From the NCBI GenBank assembly GCA_038380435.1, contig JAWZYU010000025.1, positions 45,888,691-45,952,690 on the forward strand: a DNA stretch of 64,000 nt, given 5' to 3'. This document shows positions 44,463-55,746 of the stretch, piece by piece. A program made the translations under genes and the position numbers. This DNA comes from Ryuthela nishihirai. Its lineage: Eukaryota; Arthropoda; Arachnida; Araneae; Heptathelidae. The notes below the pieces were generated by a model. That model was not told where the DNA came from, made no database searches, and worked only from the letters and a program-made list of their open reading frames with translations. Each line of letters begins with the position of its first letter. Positions within the stretch are counted from its first letter, which is position 1.

Positions 44463-45361
44463 CAGAGATGTAAACAGTTTTTCACTCTGTGGGTGGGGGG
44501 GACAGCCCAAATTTTTATCAGATGCCAACATTGCCATGATTTATACAATTTTAACCTAATGATTATTACCTAATTTTAAATTTCACCTTCATTTTACCAA
44601 GTCACTTCAAATTTGGGCAATTTCCCTACATTATGCCAAGTTATCTCGATTTCGCTGAATGTCCTTATTTTTATACCTGTGTTTTACCAAATTACCTCGA
44701 TTTGGCCAATTCTCCTTTAATTCACAAAACCAATCCCAATTTTGACAACTTACCTGTATTTTACCAAGTGGCTTCGAATTTTGCCAACTGCTCTAGATTT
44801 GGCCAAGTCCTATAGATTTTGACAACTCGCCAATTTTACAGAAAAAAATCCCAATTTTTATATCTTATCTGAATTTGGCCAAGTTACTTCAAAATTTTCC
44901 AACTCTCCTTAATTTTACAAAACCAATCCCAATTTTTACAACTTGCCTACATTTTACCAAGTGAATTCGAATTTTGCCAACTGCCCTATATTTTGCCAAG
45001 TTACCTCAATTTTGCAAATCACCATAATTTTACAGAAAAAAATCCCATTTTTTACATCTCACCTGAATTTTGCCAACTCTCCAAAATTTTGCCAAGTTGT
45101 CTCGATTTTGCCAATTCTCCTTAATTTCACAAAAACAATTCCAATTTTTGCAACTCACCTGTATTTTACCAAGTGGCTTCAAATTTTACCAAGTTGCCTC
45201 AATTTTGTTAACTCTTCTTAATTTTTACAAAAAAAAAAAAAAAAAAAAAAATCACAATTTTCAGAATTCACATGGTTTTTACAAAATTGCTTTGAATTTT
45301 GCCAACTCCATTTAACTTGGGGAGAGGAGGGGGAGGAGCACCCCCCATAGCTGCGCCACTG
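44463..45361. mobile_element. hAT-type minisatellite element, second copy
   Basis: The right end in reverse, CAGTGGCGCAGCTATGG, matches the right end at 17627. The left end CAGAGATGTAAACAG resembles CAGAGGTGTAGCG at 16018. The interior 44590-45310 holds the same ~20-bp units, plus an A22-type run at 45229-45250. A matching 8-bp TSD was not found. Confidence 0.75.
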
Positions 45362-45667
45362 TCATTGTTGAGAATTTCATAGTACAAATACTAATTATAA
45401 AACAGTTTACAGGGATGGAAAATTTTAGAAAAATCTCGCCACACATAATTTTTACTACATGCCAAAGCAAAGGCATATATCAACACAGGAGACGAATGTT
45501 TTTTCCCTGCTTTTATGCACATTTAATAAATTATTGATGATAATGGAGGGGGCACACTAGTGTAATATTAATCAGTTAATTATTCCCTTTCCCTGAAAAT
45601 ATTGTATACTGCTGTAATTTTTCCCAGGTTTTAAAGTAACAGGCCCAAAAACCCCAAAAGACAGAGC
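45362..45667. other. No gene recognised
   Basis: AT-rich intronic sequence. Confidence 0.5.
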
Positions 45668-45745
45668 TGGCATTAGTTCAATGGTAGAATACTCTGGCAT
45701 GTTTCTGAAGAGATGCGGGTTCGAGTCCAGTATGTCGGCGAATTT
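45668..45745 (+). repeat. SINE family C (Gly-tRNA-like)
   Basis: GGCATTAGTTCAATGGTAGA is close to a tRNA-Gly 5' half, and the B box GGTTCGAGTCC is intact. It is followed by GTCGGCGAATTTTTTTCC. The acceptor ends do not pair, so it is a SINE or tRNA pseudogene. Confidence 0.7.
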
Positions 45746-45865
45746 TTTTCCACAAAATATTTATTGAAGTAACAGGTCACATCAGTAAATTCAATGAGTA
45801 ATTTCCTGAGCATTGACAGTTTATACAAACCTAAAATTTCCTAAAACACGGTAATTTATGCTTAC

Positions 45866-45929
45866 CAATTTCCTAAAGTATTCTTCTTCACGGGCAGCTT
45901 CCATTTTCCCAAAGCTTCCACCAGCATCT
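45866..45929 (-). CDS. ATP5IF1: ATP synthase inhibitor IF1, inhibitory-region exon
   Basis: The acceptor is ATTGTCTAG and the donor is TTG|GTAAGC. Its first base completes the R codon from the previous exon, then 21 codons read DAGGSFGKMEAAREEEYFRK plus L. This is the minimal inhibitory segment of IF1 that inserts between the alpha and beta subunits of F1. The conserved GxFGKxExAxEExYFR pattern is complete. The phase and sequence join perfectly to the exons at 55569-55594 and 28532-28675. Confidence 0.95.
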
Positions 45930-47338
45930 CTAGACAATATAATAATATTCCATTAGCTACTACCAGAGCTGAACTGTATCACTGTTTTGTAGTTTATTAA
46001 TTCAATATAAATCTCCTTCAAGCCCAATTACTAAATTAAACTTTTTAACATTAATTTGTAAGAAAATCATATATACTAAGAAAGTTTGTATCAGTAAAAC
46101 AGGTAATGTGCTATTTTCCCTGTACAGAAGTACCTTTTTAACCTTATTTTCTATGCATCCTGCATTTTTTTTTAGTTCCTTGGCAGACTACACTGATTAA
46201 CAATGGTAGAGAAGAAGCCAAATCATTTTTCTCAATCTCAATGGCAATGAAATAGGAATGTCTTAATGTACATTGAATATAATGCATTTACCTATTGTAA
46301 TGATATGAACTTTCTGAGAAACTATATTTTGTAATTACACTGTTATGACAGATGAATGTGCTGCAGTGACTTTATGAAAAACATGACATGAATGCCCGCC
46401 TATGCTTCTGTATGAGATCTACATAACAAACGAATTGGAATACAGAACCGATCTGAAATTTAAGAAAGATAGAATTGTAATGTTAGAGTTGTGGATTTGT
46501 GAAAAGAGGTTCAGCACTAGTGGGTCTGAAATAGCACAAACAAAGGAGGGAGTCAAAGCTAACAAGAAAATTGTGAAGGAGACTAAAAGGAAGACAAAAT
46601 TGTCAAAGGTAAACAAAGAATTGTTTTGTCATTTTATCTCTAAAGTTATGAAGGACATTGTATAAAAAAAAATTAAGAGGTAAACGTTTATCAGTTGAGT
46701 AGACAGAGCTAGTTTTAACTGATCTGTAAGAAAAGATTATTACTTTGTGTATGATAATATTTAATTTGTTTATAAGTAATTTCATCCATGCTTTTGTAAT
46801 GAATTCTGAACTCATAAAAAAAATCATCTTGTTGTTTGTCTGTATTCAAAGTTTTTGTTCTTAGGGATAAATTAAAAAACTTTGTGTTGGTTGAGTACTA
46901 ATGAAACATGATCTGCATTTTCCAAATCTCCCCAGTCATCTACTACTCCAAATTTGCACTTTCAGAGCACAAGCAGTGGGAAAAGTAGGAAAATGTCAAA
47001 ACTTTAAACAATACAATCTGTTTACACTGTACTTTTGAAATTTCATTATACAGCATGACCTAAAGAGGTTTAAATTGTCATTAGCAACAATTGCTCCCTT
47101 CGAGAAACTTTTCATTTTAAGATGAATAAAAACTTTTTTTCTGTGTTGTAAAGCTATAAAAAATTACTGTTTGCATTTTCAACAATCATCCATAAGTTAA
47201 AATTTTTATTGTTAAAAGGTACTAAGGGGTAGAAAAAAAATTGTGTTCAACAGCAAAAGACTGCTTGCAACAGCAAAAGACTGCTGATTTTTCATCAAAA
47301 GAAAAAACACTTACACAGGAATACTGCATAGAGTAATA
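45930..47338. other. IF1 intron part, no gene recognised
   Basis: An 87-codon + strand frame (46402-46665, Lys-rich, ending KVMKDIV) is unrecognised. A 20-bp tandem duplication (CAACAGCAAAAGACTGCTTG) lies at 47250-47285. Confidence 0.45.
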
Positions 47339-48944
47339 CACTGAGATAACAATTAATTAGGTACACCACTCCTCATCACATAAGTGGTTCATTTCAACAT
47401 GCAATACATCATGTGACCGAGGTATGCGGTATAAATCAGGCAGACCAGCTCTTTGAGCATCAGTTAGAGTTTGATTGAATGTCACAATGGGCAAAAACCA
47501 TCATCCTAAGCAACTTTGAACACAGCATGATAGTTGGTGTTATGCATGTCGGTCTAGCATCTCATCTCTCCCAAAGAGCATCTCCCAGAGAGCCATTCTG
47601 CTGGGCTTTTCACACAACCATTTCAAGGGTTTACCGAGAATGGTGCAAAAAGCAAAACACTACTAGTGATTGGTGATCCTTTGGACATAAATAGCTTGTG
47701 GATCAAAAAAGGGTCAAAGGAGATTGCAAGAATAATGCAAAAGAAACAGACAGGCCACAACCAGGCAAACCACAGCAGAATTAAAAATATTAGTGTGCAG
47801 ATCATTTCCAAATGCACCATGTATTGGACTAGCTGCAAATGGGCTACAAATGCCATCGATCATGTTGAGTGCTGATGTTGCTAGCGAAGAACACAAAAGC
47901 ATATGTCCAGTGGGTGCATGAGTATTGACACTGGACAGTTGAGGATTGGAAAATAGTAACCTGGTCAGACGAATCAAAGTTCCTTTTGCATTATGCTGAT
48001 GGATCAGAATTTGGCACAAACAACATGAGGCCATAGAACCATTTGTCTGGTGTCAACAGTATAGGCTGGTGGTGCAATGGCATTGGGAATGTTTTTCTGG
48101 CACACATTAGGCCCCTGATACCCACTGGAGGACATCTGAATGCCATATTTGAACATTGTTGTTGATCAAGGTTACAGTTTACCCTCACTTTCTTCTCCTT
48201 TTGTGGCTACAGTTTATCCTCACTTGAATGGAAATGTTCAACATGCTAATATACCTGCTCAGAAGGCACATGCTGTTACCATAAGGGTAGCAGGGGTGGC
48301 TCAGTCGGTAGCGTGGCAGGCTCGTGCTCTGCATTTCCTAGGTGCGAGTCCTAGCTAGGTCAGCGTTGAGATTATATCCACAAAACTCCCTGCCCATGTC
48401 AGTAGGGGATACTGATTGGCTTGGAAAGGCTGCTATCCATTGGACGGGGCATTAACTCATGGCCACGTATGTGGGAGTTATAGTGTTACATGCTGGATGG
48501 CCTTGACGGGAGGCTACCACTGTCTCCCAACAGCTGTTCCAGTGGGTCTCCTCCCCTAACCTTCTCTGAGCTCTTGGGACCCTTGTGGCCTGGCCATTTA
48601 GCCCATTGTGTGCAAAAAAGTGCTGCTCAGAGGAGAAACAACCTAAAAGTTACCAAAAGTTCCAGGAAATTGCCAATGAGTTTTCCTTGCTTCATTGGCC
48701 TGCAGTTCCCATATCCAAACCCTATCAAGCATGTTTGGGATGAGGTAGTAAGGGCTATTTGCAGCAAGACTGCACTGCTGTCCTATTTGCAGCAAATGCA
48801 TGACAATCATTTCCACATGGTACAACATTCCTACATAACACATCCAACAAGTCCCATGCCCCAATGAATTTGAGCTGTTCTGAAGACCAAAGGAGGTGCA
48901 ACATGGTACTAGGTAGGTGTACTTAATAAACTTGCATATCAGTG
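47339..48944 (+). mobile_element. Tc1-like element with TIRs, interrupted by a SINE
   Basis: The left end CACTGAGATAACAATTAATT and the right end in reverse CACTGATATGCAAGTTTATT share the outer bases and a common GTACACC block, and TA flanks both sides. The transposase remnants (47479-48290 and 48655-48866) include the helix-turn-helix, VTWSDESKFLLHYADGS (first D) and NPIKHVWDE (third E changed to K). Multiple stops are present. Confidence 0.8.
48286..48648 (+). repeat. SINE family A, full length (copy 6)
   Basis: The head GGGGTGGCTCAGTCGGTAGC and the usual body to GAGAAACAACC. The flanks GTTACCATAAG (48275-48285) and GTTACCAAAAG (48649-48659) are an 11-bp TSD with one change. More diverged than copies 2 and 4. 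Confidence 0.88.
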
Positions 48945-49427
48945 TATGTACCACTATCATATGTGAAATGTGCCAATATCACATGGTTGGCAAGCTAAAA
49001 ATTATATTATTACCTAGAGACCAAGATACTGTTAATCTGGCACTGATCCTAAGCATCCAAATGGCAGTTCTATGTAATTTATAAAGGGACTTACACCATA
49101 GATCAGTAATAAAGGTAGAGTGAGTATGATGTCATTCATAGCACTGAAGAAAACATGTGAAAGGAGAAAGTCATGTGATGCAGCTCTAAAAGTCTATGAG
49201 AGATAACCGAGAGATTTGGATTCCATTAAACTTTAAATAAAGTTTAAAACCATATTCTTAGTGAAGATGGCCTGTATTTGTGCTGCCTATGGTTACGAGA
49301 GGTTTGTAAAGCAAAAATAGGGAAATGGGATATTATTTCATAGGTAAATCTTTTCATTTAAATTGTCTCACTTTATTAACAAAGACTGATTGTGATGTAT
49401 AACTATAGGAATGTAAACAAAGATAAA
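48945..49427. other. No gene recognised
   Basis: Intronic sequence without recognised repeat ends. Confidence 0.5.
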
Positions 49428-49439
49428 TCTTTTGATGGC

Positions 49440-49771
49440 TTTGGGTTGTTTTACCTCTGAGCGGCACTTTTTTGCACACCATGAGCTAAATGGCCAGGTC
49501 ACATGGATCCCGAAGGCTCAGAGAAGGTTGGGGGAGGGGACCCACTGGAACAGCTGTTGGGAGACAGATGGTAGCCTCCCGTCAAGGCCATTCAGCGTGT
49601 TCTTTAACGTGCACAGGGTATGGCTCTCCCGCACACAGGGCCACGACTTAACGTCCCATCCGACGGACATCGGCCTTTCCAAGCCCATCGGTGTCCCCTA
49701 CTGACCGTGGGCAGGGCGGGGAATATTGCGGAGATAAATCTCAACGCTGGCCCAGCTGGGACTCAAACCTG
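49440..49771 (-). repeat. SINE family A, 5'-truncated (copy 7)
   Basis: In reverse it begins within the tRNA-like B box (CAGGTTTGAGTCCCAGCTG) and runs to AACAACCCAAAG. The flanks TCTTTTGATGGC at 49428-49439 and 49772-49783 form a perfect 12-bp TSD. Confidence 0.9.
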
Positions 49772-49783
49772 TCTTTTGATGGC

Positions 49784-50150
49784 ACAGATAAATAAAAATG
49801 CAGAAGCTAAAATGACAATAATCTGGAAAGAATAGCTGTTTTGAATCTTATGTTGTCTAATAGCCTAAGACCCTCCATTAGCATATTGGGCAATGAATAA
49901 TGTGTAATGACTGCTAAATACACAGTAGGTATTACATGTAAAATATTTTTAAAGATATAATTACTTTTATATTACACTGTAATTAAATTTGAAATTTAAT
50001 GAGCACTGTCTATGTATCACGGAAACATTTCATCAACATATTTAAAAAATATTTTGCAGCATTATTATGCTACTAAAACATATACAATGAAACTGCCAGA
50101 TATCCATATCAATCACTCAATTTTCTTTTACTGTCACAAAAATAATAAAT
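49784..50150. other. No gene recognised
   Basis: AT-rich intronic sequence. Confidence 0.5.
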
Positions 50151-50154
50151 AAAT

Positions 50155-50325
50155 ACCCCCTCAAGCAGCTGCTTGCCACAGAGGTCTGACAGGAGCCTAT
50201 CAGTTTATATGCCAGAGTAGAAGGTCTGAGAGGATGGCAGGACCTCAGCAGAAAAACAACACGAACATCCACGCCTTACCCGGGGCTCGAACCCAGGTCC
50301 CGTAGATCAGTAGCCAAGCGCGACA
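50155..50325 (-). repeat. SINE family B
   Basis: In reverse: CTTGGCTACTGATCTACGGG, the B box GGTTCGAGCCC, TTTTTCTGCTGAGGTCCTGCC, a body with CTGATAGGCTCCTGTCAG, then GCAAGCAGCTGCTTGAGGG and a TATTTATT tail. The head is cut before the A box. Confidence 0.8.
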
Positions 50326-50509
50326 GTCATAAAAATAAGTATAACATTATCTCTGGTGAATATGGAAGCTTGTTTTCTAAGGGAAGAAAGTTTTTGTTTA
50401 TTACCTTTAACACTCTCTAACAGTGGAAACTCAAACTAATGGATGACTGAAAACTGCTGAGGAGTGGTCAATCACACAGGGTCCTGGTGCTGACCATATA
50501 TATATATAT

Positions 50510-51534
50510 ACAGTTGTATCAGAATAATATGAACACCCATGGAATCACAGTGTACCTGCCCAGATGAGTCACAGAGTGCACATGACAAGGTTGACCACAC
50601 AGATATAAGTGGCTGGCCAGGGCAAATGAGCCATAGTACGTAATGTGAGCACAATGGGAAGAGGTATTGATTTGATGGACGTTCAAAAAGGAATGATCGC
50701 CGGCTACCACACCAAGAGTGGAAGCATCTCAGAAACAGCAGACTTTGTGTGCTGCTGTAGTAAGGGTGTACCAAGAATGGACTGCTGGCACACCGAGTAC
50801 CTCCAGACGTCATAACTGTGGAGCCCCAAAGACCATTGACCCCAGAGAACAATGCCTCCGTCGACTGGTAAAAGGCAATCAACACGCAACAGTGCAGCAA
50901 TTGACCACTCAAATGAACGCTGGGGCACCCAGGTACGAGTCCCCGATAACAGTAGAGTGAACCCTGTTATGCATGAGTCTCAGAAGTCAACACTGCATAT
51001 AGATGCCCATGTTAACCAAGGTCCATTGGCAATGATGCCTGCAGTTCGCACGGGACTACTGTCATTAGACAGTGGAAGAGTGGAAAAAGGTTTCCTTCTC
51101 CGATGAACTGAGGTTTCTACTCCACAGAAGTGATGGGTTGTGGTGGATATGGCATCAGACACACGAGAACCAACACATGGACATGCTTGCCGGTCAAGTA
51201 CAGGCTGGCGGTGGCAGTGTGCATGTCTGGGGGATGTTTTCCTGGTATGACCTGGGACAGCTAATACCACTGGATGGGTTCCTGAATGCCAATGGCTACC
51301 TGTCCATCCTTGCCGACCACATGCATCCCTTCATGTTGGTCATTTACCCTGGTGGTGATGGTGTCTACCAACAGGACAATGCGCCCTGCCATGTCGCTAA
51401 GGTGGTGCACGACTGGTTCCAAGAACATGACAGTAATGTCTCCACTCTCCCTTGGCCGGCAAAATCGCCCGACCTCAATCCCATAGAGCACTTGTGGGAC
51501 CATTTGGATCAACAGGTTTGGCATGCATTTATAA
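50510..51534 (+). pseudogene. Tc1-like transposase, damaged N-terminal half
   Basis: The C-terminal 155 codons (51072-51539) are open and carry the complete DDE set: VSFSDELRFLLHRSDG, VYQQDNAPCHVAKVVHDW and SPDLNPIEHLWDHLDQQV. The N-terminal part (50718-51070) is readable as VEASQKQQTLCAAVVRVYQE and the paired helix-turn-helix, with frameshifts. The 3' end is cut at 51534 by an RTE endonuclease fragment. Confidence 0.88.
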
Positions 51535-51910
51535 CTTAGATATTCTTTGCTTGCAAGAAACCAGATGGACCAATAAAGATCAGATTCTTAAAAACAATCT
51601 TAACTTTCTCTTTTCAGGGAGGGAAGATGATAAGCATCTCCAAGGCATAGATCTGCTTCTCTGCAGACATGCTAGTGATGCTCTTCTAGGATATGAGTGC
51701 ATTAAAGACTTTAATGTTATCTGCTGTTGTGCCCCCATTGAGGATGCCGATGAGAAGGATGGGTTTCATGTACAACTTCAGGATATTTTGAATTTTGTCA
51801 AGAAAGGAGATATTACCCTTGTTGTAGGTGACTTCAATACCAAAGTTGGTACTGACTCTGATCTTTGGGAAGGGGTGATAGGTCCCTTTTGTCATTCGCA
51901 GCTGCAATGG
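51535..51910 (+). pseudogene. RTE endonuclease fragment
   Basis: The reading YNLDILCLQETRWTNKDQIL, GREDDKHLQGIDLL, ASDALLGYE, DILNFVKKGDITLVVGDFNT and KVGTDSDLWEGVIGPF is in a single frame continuous with the Tc1 frame, which is chance. It supplies the endonuclease segment that spans the inversion point of the main RTE copy. Confidence 0.82.
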
Positions 51911-51914
51911 GCAA

Positions 51915-52085
51915 CATCTTGTGATGGTCCACCCACTCACTTTTACTTTTCCTTAACCAGTTTTACTTCATTTATGCTATATTTATTATTTTTGGGCTTT
52001 TATTTTCAGTTGGAAATCTAAAGGACAGAGCAGTGAAATAAAGGACAGTCCTCTTAAATAAAGGACGTATGGTCACCGTAGTTAT
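51915..52085 (+). mobile_element. LTR 5' piece joined to a hAT end
   Basis: 51915-52010 matches the start of the LTR at 5062. 52016-52085 carries AAATAAAGGACGTATGGTCACCG, the right end of the hAT family at 10496-11461. Confidence 0.6.
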
Positions 52086-52683
52086 GCTACATCAGATGGC
52101 CAGATTAAAAGTGGTTGCGGATATTTTATTTAACATCCCATTAGGTTATAAGTAATTTTACTTTTATTATTTCTCGTTTTTTTTTTAGTAAAAAAACTTT
52201 GAACTTCTACCATTTTCTAAAAATGAATGAGGTCTTGGATACAGAAGCAAAGTGAACTTCCTTGGCAGGAAACCAGTCTTCATGTGGGAGGGAAACTTCC
52301 GAAAGGGTTTTTATCCCCCCTCAAAACACAAATCTTTCACCCCCCCCTCAAAAATTACATTTAAAAAAAATAGAGTTTTAATGTTTATATTTAATGATTT
52401 TAAAAGCAGTATACCTCCCCTCCCCCCTTCAGTATCTTGGCCATGCTACTCAGACAATTTAACAATTTTTTTTTGCTTTGGTGCACAAACTTTTCTGCAC
52501 TTAGCGAAGATTCAACACATAAAGAAAAAAAATTCATAATGTTTAATAAAAAAAAAGCAGCCAAGTTTTTTTCCTATTTTATAACCAGTTCAGAAAATTT
52601 CACAAATGTGAGAAGTTCAAGTCACTTTGCATAACACTGGCCATGTTTAAAATATATGATACTGAAAAGAATCATTAAATAAA
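52086..52683. other. No gene recognised
   Basis: It contains C-rich tracts (52314-52350) and poly-A runs, without domains. Confidence 0.5.
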
Positions 52684-52885
52684 TAAAATAAATACCACCT
52701 CAAGCAGCTGCTTGCCACAGAGGACTGACAGGAGTCTGTCAGTTTATATGCCACAGTAGGTCTGAGAGGATGGCAGGTCCTCAGCAGAAAAACGACACAT
52801 ACACCCATACCTTACCCGGAGCTTGAACCCAGGTCACTTAGATCAGTTGCCAAGTGCTCCAACCACTCGGTCACGGGACAGCTAC
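52684..52885 (-). repeat. SINE family B, full head
   Basis: In reverse it reads the A box TGACCGAGTGGTTGG, CTTGGCAACTGATCTAAG, the B box GGTTCAAGCTC, the shared body and GCAAGCAGCTGCTTGAGG with a TATTTATTT tail. This is the most complete B copy. Confidence 0.85.
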
Positions 52886-54470
52886 GAATCATTAAAAGAA
52901 GTGAAAATCATGTTTCAGGTTAAATATTATATCATTTGGGAGGAAATTTCCTTTCGATTAACATATAATTTAACTATTTGTATTCATCAGGTTTTCCAAA
53001 ATTACGCCTTAATTGTACAGTCTAATCTTTTTTTTTCACCATACTGAAAAAGGCTTATTAAAATCAAATGCTTGTAAATTTGTTTATATTATTTATTTCA
53101 TAATCATCGTAATTAAATTCTGTTTAATTTGGTATATAACACGACCCATTTCTGTTGATTGGTTATTTTTAAAAAAAATTCTAAACTTGACTTGCTTGTC
53201 TGACTCAGAGCCAACAGCTGAATCTTTTCCAGTTAGCTAAAATTAGCTAACTGGCCTCCATTAGCTATAAACCTAAAATTTTCTCAAAGTATGGTAGATA
53301 AAGGGATATAGTAGGTAATATATACCAAGAAAAAAATTATAAAATGGGAGTAATTTTCTTGCATCAAGTAATTACTATTTTTTTTTTGTTATTCAGAAAT
53401 AAATGGCCTTTCTATTCATGTGCTAATTTTTATACTCCTTTCTGTCTATTAGTTTTCTTTTAAATAAATTTTTATTTGTGTTGCCAGATGCATTTTTTTA
53501 CTACATAACTCTATAAAAGGCCTATTAAAATAAAACTAGTTGTCCCTTTTGCTAAAGATTATATTTTCATAAAATCCAGAATTAAATTCTGATTAATTTG
53601 GCATATAATAGGCATAATTCCTTTCATTAATTATTTGGCAAAAAAGTTCTAAAGTTTATTTTTTTTGGCTGAGCATAAGGGAGAAAACAGCTTGGCCTCT
53701 GGATTGAAACCAGTTTTTCAGACTGGACACTGGAAGGGTTAAACAGTTCATCAGTTACATCCTATCCGAGATTGCTGCAGAACAAAACTGGCTATCTCAG
53801 TCAACAGCCATATGTTTGCATTTAAATGTCAGATAAGAGTTCTCTTCTTGGCACTATAGCATTGCTGTTTCCATAGTTGGAAATAGGTTACTCTCTCGAG
53901 TAAGCTACAATGCTTATCACTAATTGAGGATGGATTAGAGATGGTAAAGTCACCTATTAATTGACAAAATGCATTACCAATGATGTGTTGGTGTGAACAC
54001 TGGAAAAGATGCTAGAGTCAGCTGTTGTCTCAGAGAAGTGCACTGATGTAGACTCTTTAAAGATGTATATGCAAGCTCCAACACTCCATAGTAACAAGGA
54101 ACACAATTTAAAGTCACTTTAAAGTATAGTTGATAACTTTTGAGTTTTGCAGTAACAGCATGAACACAAATGTGGCTACATCAATTACAATAACACAATG
54201 TAACTTAAAATTAAAGCAAATTCAAAGCTAAGGGAGCCGAGTCAGCGATAACAGAATAGTCACGATGTTCAAAAATCAGCACTACTAACTAGCTAGCTAA
54301 ACTGGCATATACCAACCAGTTTATGGAACATGTCATCAGGGTTATGTTAAACAGTCAGGGACTGGTGTATTCTTAGCAAACAAATCTTTGAAAATTATTC
54401 AAGTATTTCAGTCTCACTAACAAGAGTTATTTCAAAGAAAAAAATCACATATAGATTTACTTGTAATAAT
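52886..54470. other. No gene recognised
   Basis: AT-rich intronic sequence. A short inverted repeat (GTTAGCTAAAATTAGCTAAC, 53233-53252) is visible. Confidence 0.45.
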
Positions 54471-55087
54471 AATAAAGTTTGCACATGTGCAAAAATTAAA
54501 CAAAACATACAAATATTTGGGGATTAAATTGATAGTAATTTGAAGTGGAATACCATGCAAACATGATTGCAAAACGTTTAAGATATTTACTAATAAAAAT
54601 ATATCACCTAAAGAAAATTGTAAGTCTTCCTTTCTCATAACTCTTTACTATTCATGGATTCAGTCTACTTTACAATATTGTTTAATTAGTTGGGGAGAAA
54701 CTTATTTAAACTCTTTAAATAAATTAATAACATTACAAAACAAAATTCTGAAGGTTATTATGAAAACAATAATAAAAAATTAAAAAAATGATTATTGAAA
54801 ATAAAATTTTGGATTTAAGATGTATTTATAAAATTCTTCTGTTTGCATTGAAAAACACAGATATATTAAAACTGCAACATACAGAAATAAATCTTAGAAA
54901 GAGAGAACTTTATTGTGTACCTTTTTCAAGAAAAGAAATTATCCATAAAGATTTCATGATTTTAGCTCCACAAAATTTTAATAAATTACCAAGCAGTACA
55001 AGGGAAGAAAAAAATGAGAATATCTTTAAAATCAAAGTTAGGAAAAGATTAAATATAAACAATATTGAGTCATTATTTCACTGTTAA
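54471..55087 (+). pseudogene. CR1/L2-like RT C-terminal fragment
   Basis: Frames read NLKWNT, IAKRLRYLL, LYYSWIQSTLQYCLISWGET and LNKLITLQNKILKVI, then an open 99-codon frame (54788-55087) with LAPQNFNKLPSS and FKIKVRKRLN. This is the thumb and C-terminal pattern of CR1/L2-type LINEs (YSLIHPHLxYCIxxWG, then GPKLWNSLP and FKxxLKxxL). It differs from the RTE and Jockey families here. Confidence 0.65.
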
Positions 55088-55568
55088 GTGAATTACCTCA
55101 TATCATATGTCATTAATGAATAAATCTGAAATTATTGATTTTTGAAATTTTATTTCCACTCTTAAACCCTTGAATCTGTACTATAAAAAATGCATATCGA
55201 TAAAAATAATAATGCAATTTGGCAACCTGTAAGAGCATAAAGCTCAATGGTTGTTCTTATATGGTGTCTAATTCATTTCACAGTAAATATTTCACATATA
55301 TATGATTTTATTTATGTTCAATTATATATATATTCATACAGAATTGTGGATATATATTTTAGTTCATTATTTATGTGTAAGCATTATATGTCTTATAATA
55401 TACTTAATTAAACATAATAAATAAGTTATATAGGTCAATAAACATATTATTATACAATAGTTCCATGGACTACTACTTTATAACTTGTATTTGGTATATA
55501 AATTTTTGCATAATTTTGCTTAAAAGAAGCTGAAAGGGCTTGTTATACTAAACTGTTGTGGAGCTTAC
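55088..55568. other. No gene recognised
   Basis: AT-rich intron sequence downstream of the small IF1 exon, with TATATA tracts. Confidence 0.5.
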
Positions 55569-55594
55569 CTTACTGAACCTCCACTGCCTCCACC
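55569..55594 (-). CDS. ATP5IF1: ATP synthase inhibitor IF1, 26-bp micro-exon
   Basis: The acceptor is TTTTCTAG and the donor is AG|GTAAGC, both strong. The 26 bp encode GGGSGGSV and the first two bases of an arginine codon completed by the exon at 45866. The Gly-rich turn followed by SVR is the start of the IF1 inhibitory region. Intron sizes on either side are 9.6 and 5.8 kb, so the exon is easily missed by gene finders. Confidence 0.9.
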
Positions 55595-55746
55595 CTAGAA
55601 AATAACACAAAAAAAGTTATTAGGTAGTACATATTTAAAGCTCTTTACAGCAATAATTTTAAAATGATGACATTCTTCTTAAATATCTATTCCTATAGCT
55701 CACTACTAATAAATCATAGAGGGTGAATCTATGTCAAATATTTATA

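Larger units (their letters stand above)
28676..45865 (-). other. IF1 intron (17.2 kb)
   Basis: The donor is GTAAGC at 45860-45865 and the acceptor is at 28676. It holds the MULE, the 5'-inverted RTE, SINEs, a MITE, a Tc1 fragment, a Jockey LINE and a minisatellite hAT. The sub-stretches 28741-29700, 32921-33664 and 37507-38340 show nothing assignable. Confidence 0.85.

Noticed and set aside
45668..45740. Functional tRNA-Gly gene
   Set aside because: The 5' half is close to tRNA-Gly, yet the 3' half and acceptor stem do not match and the sequence runs into a SINE-like poly-T tail.
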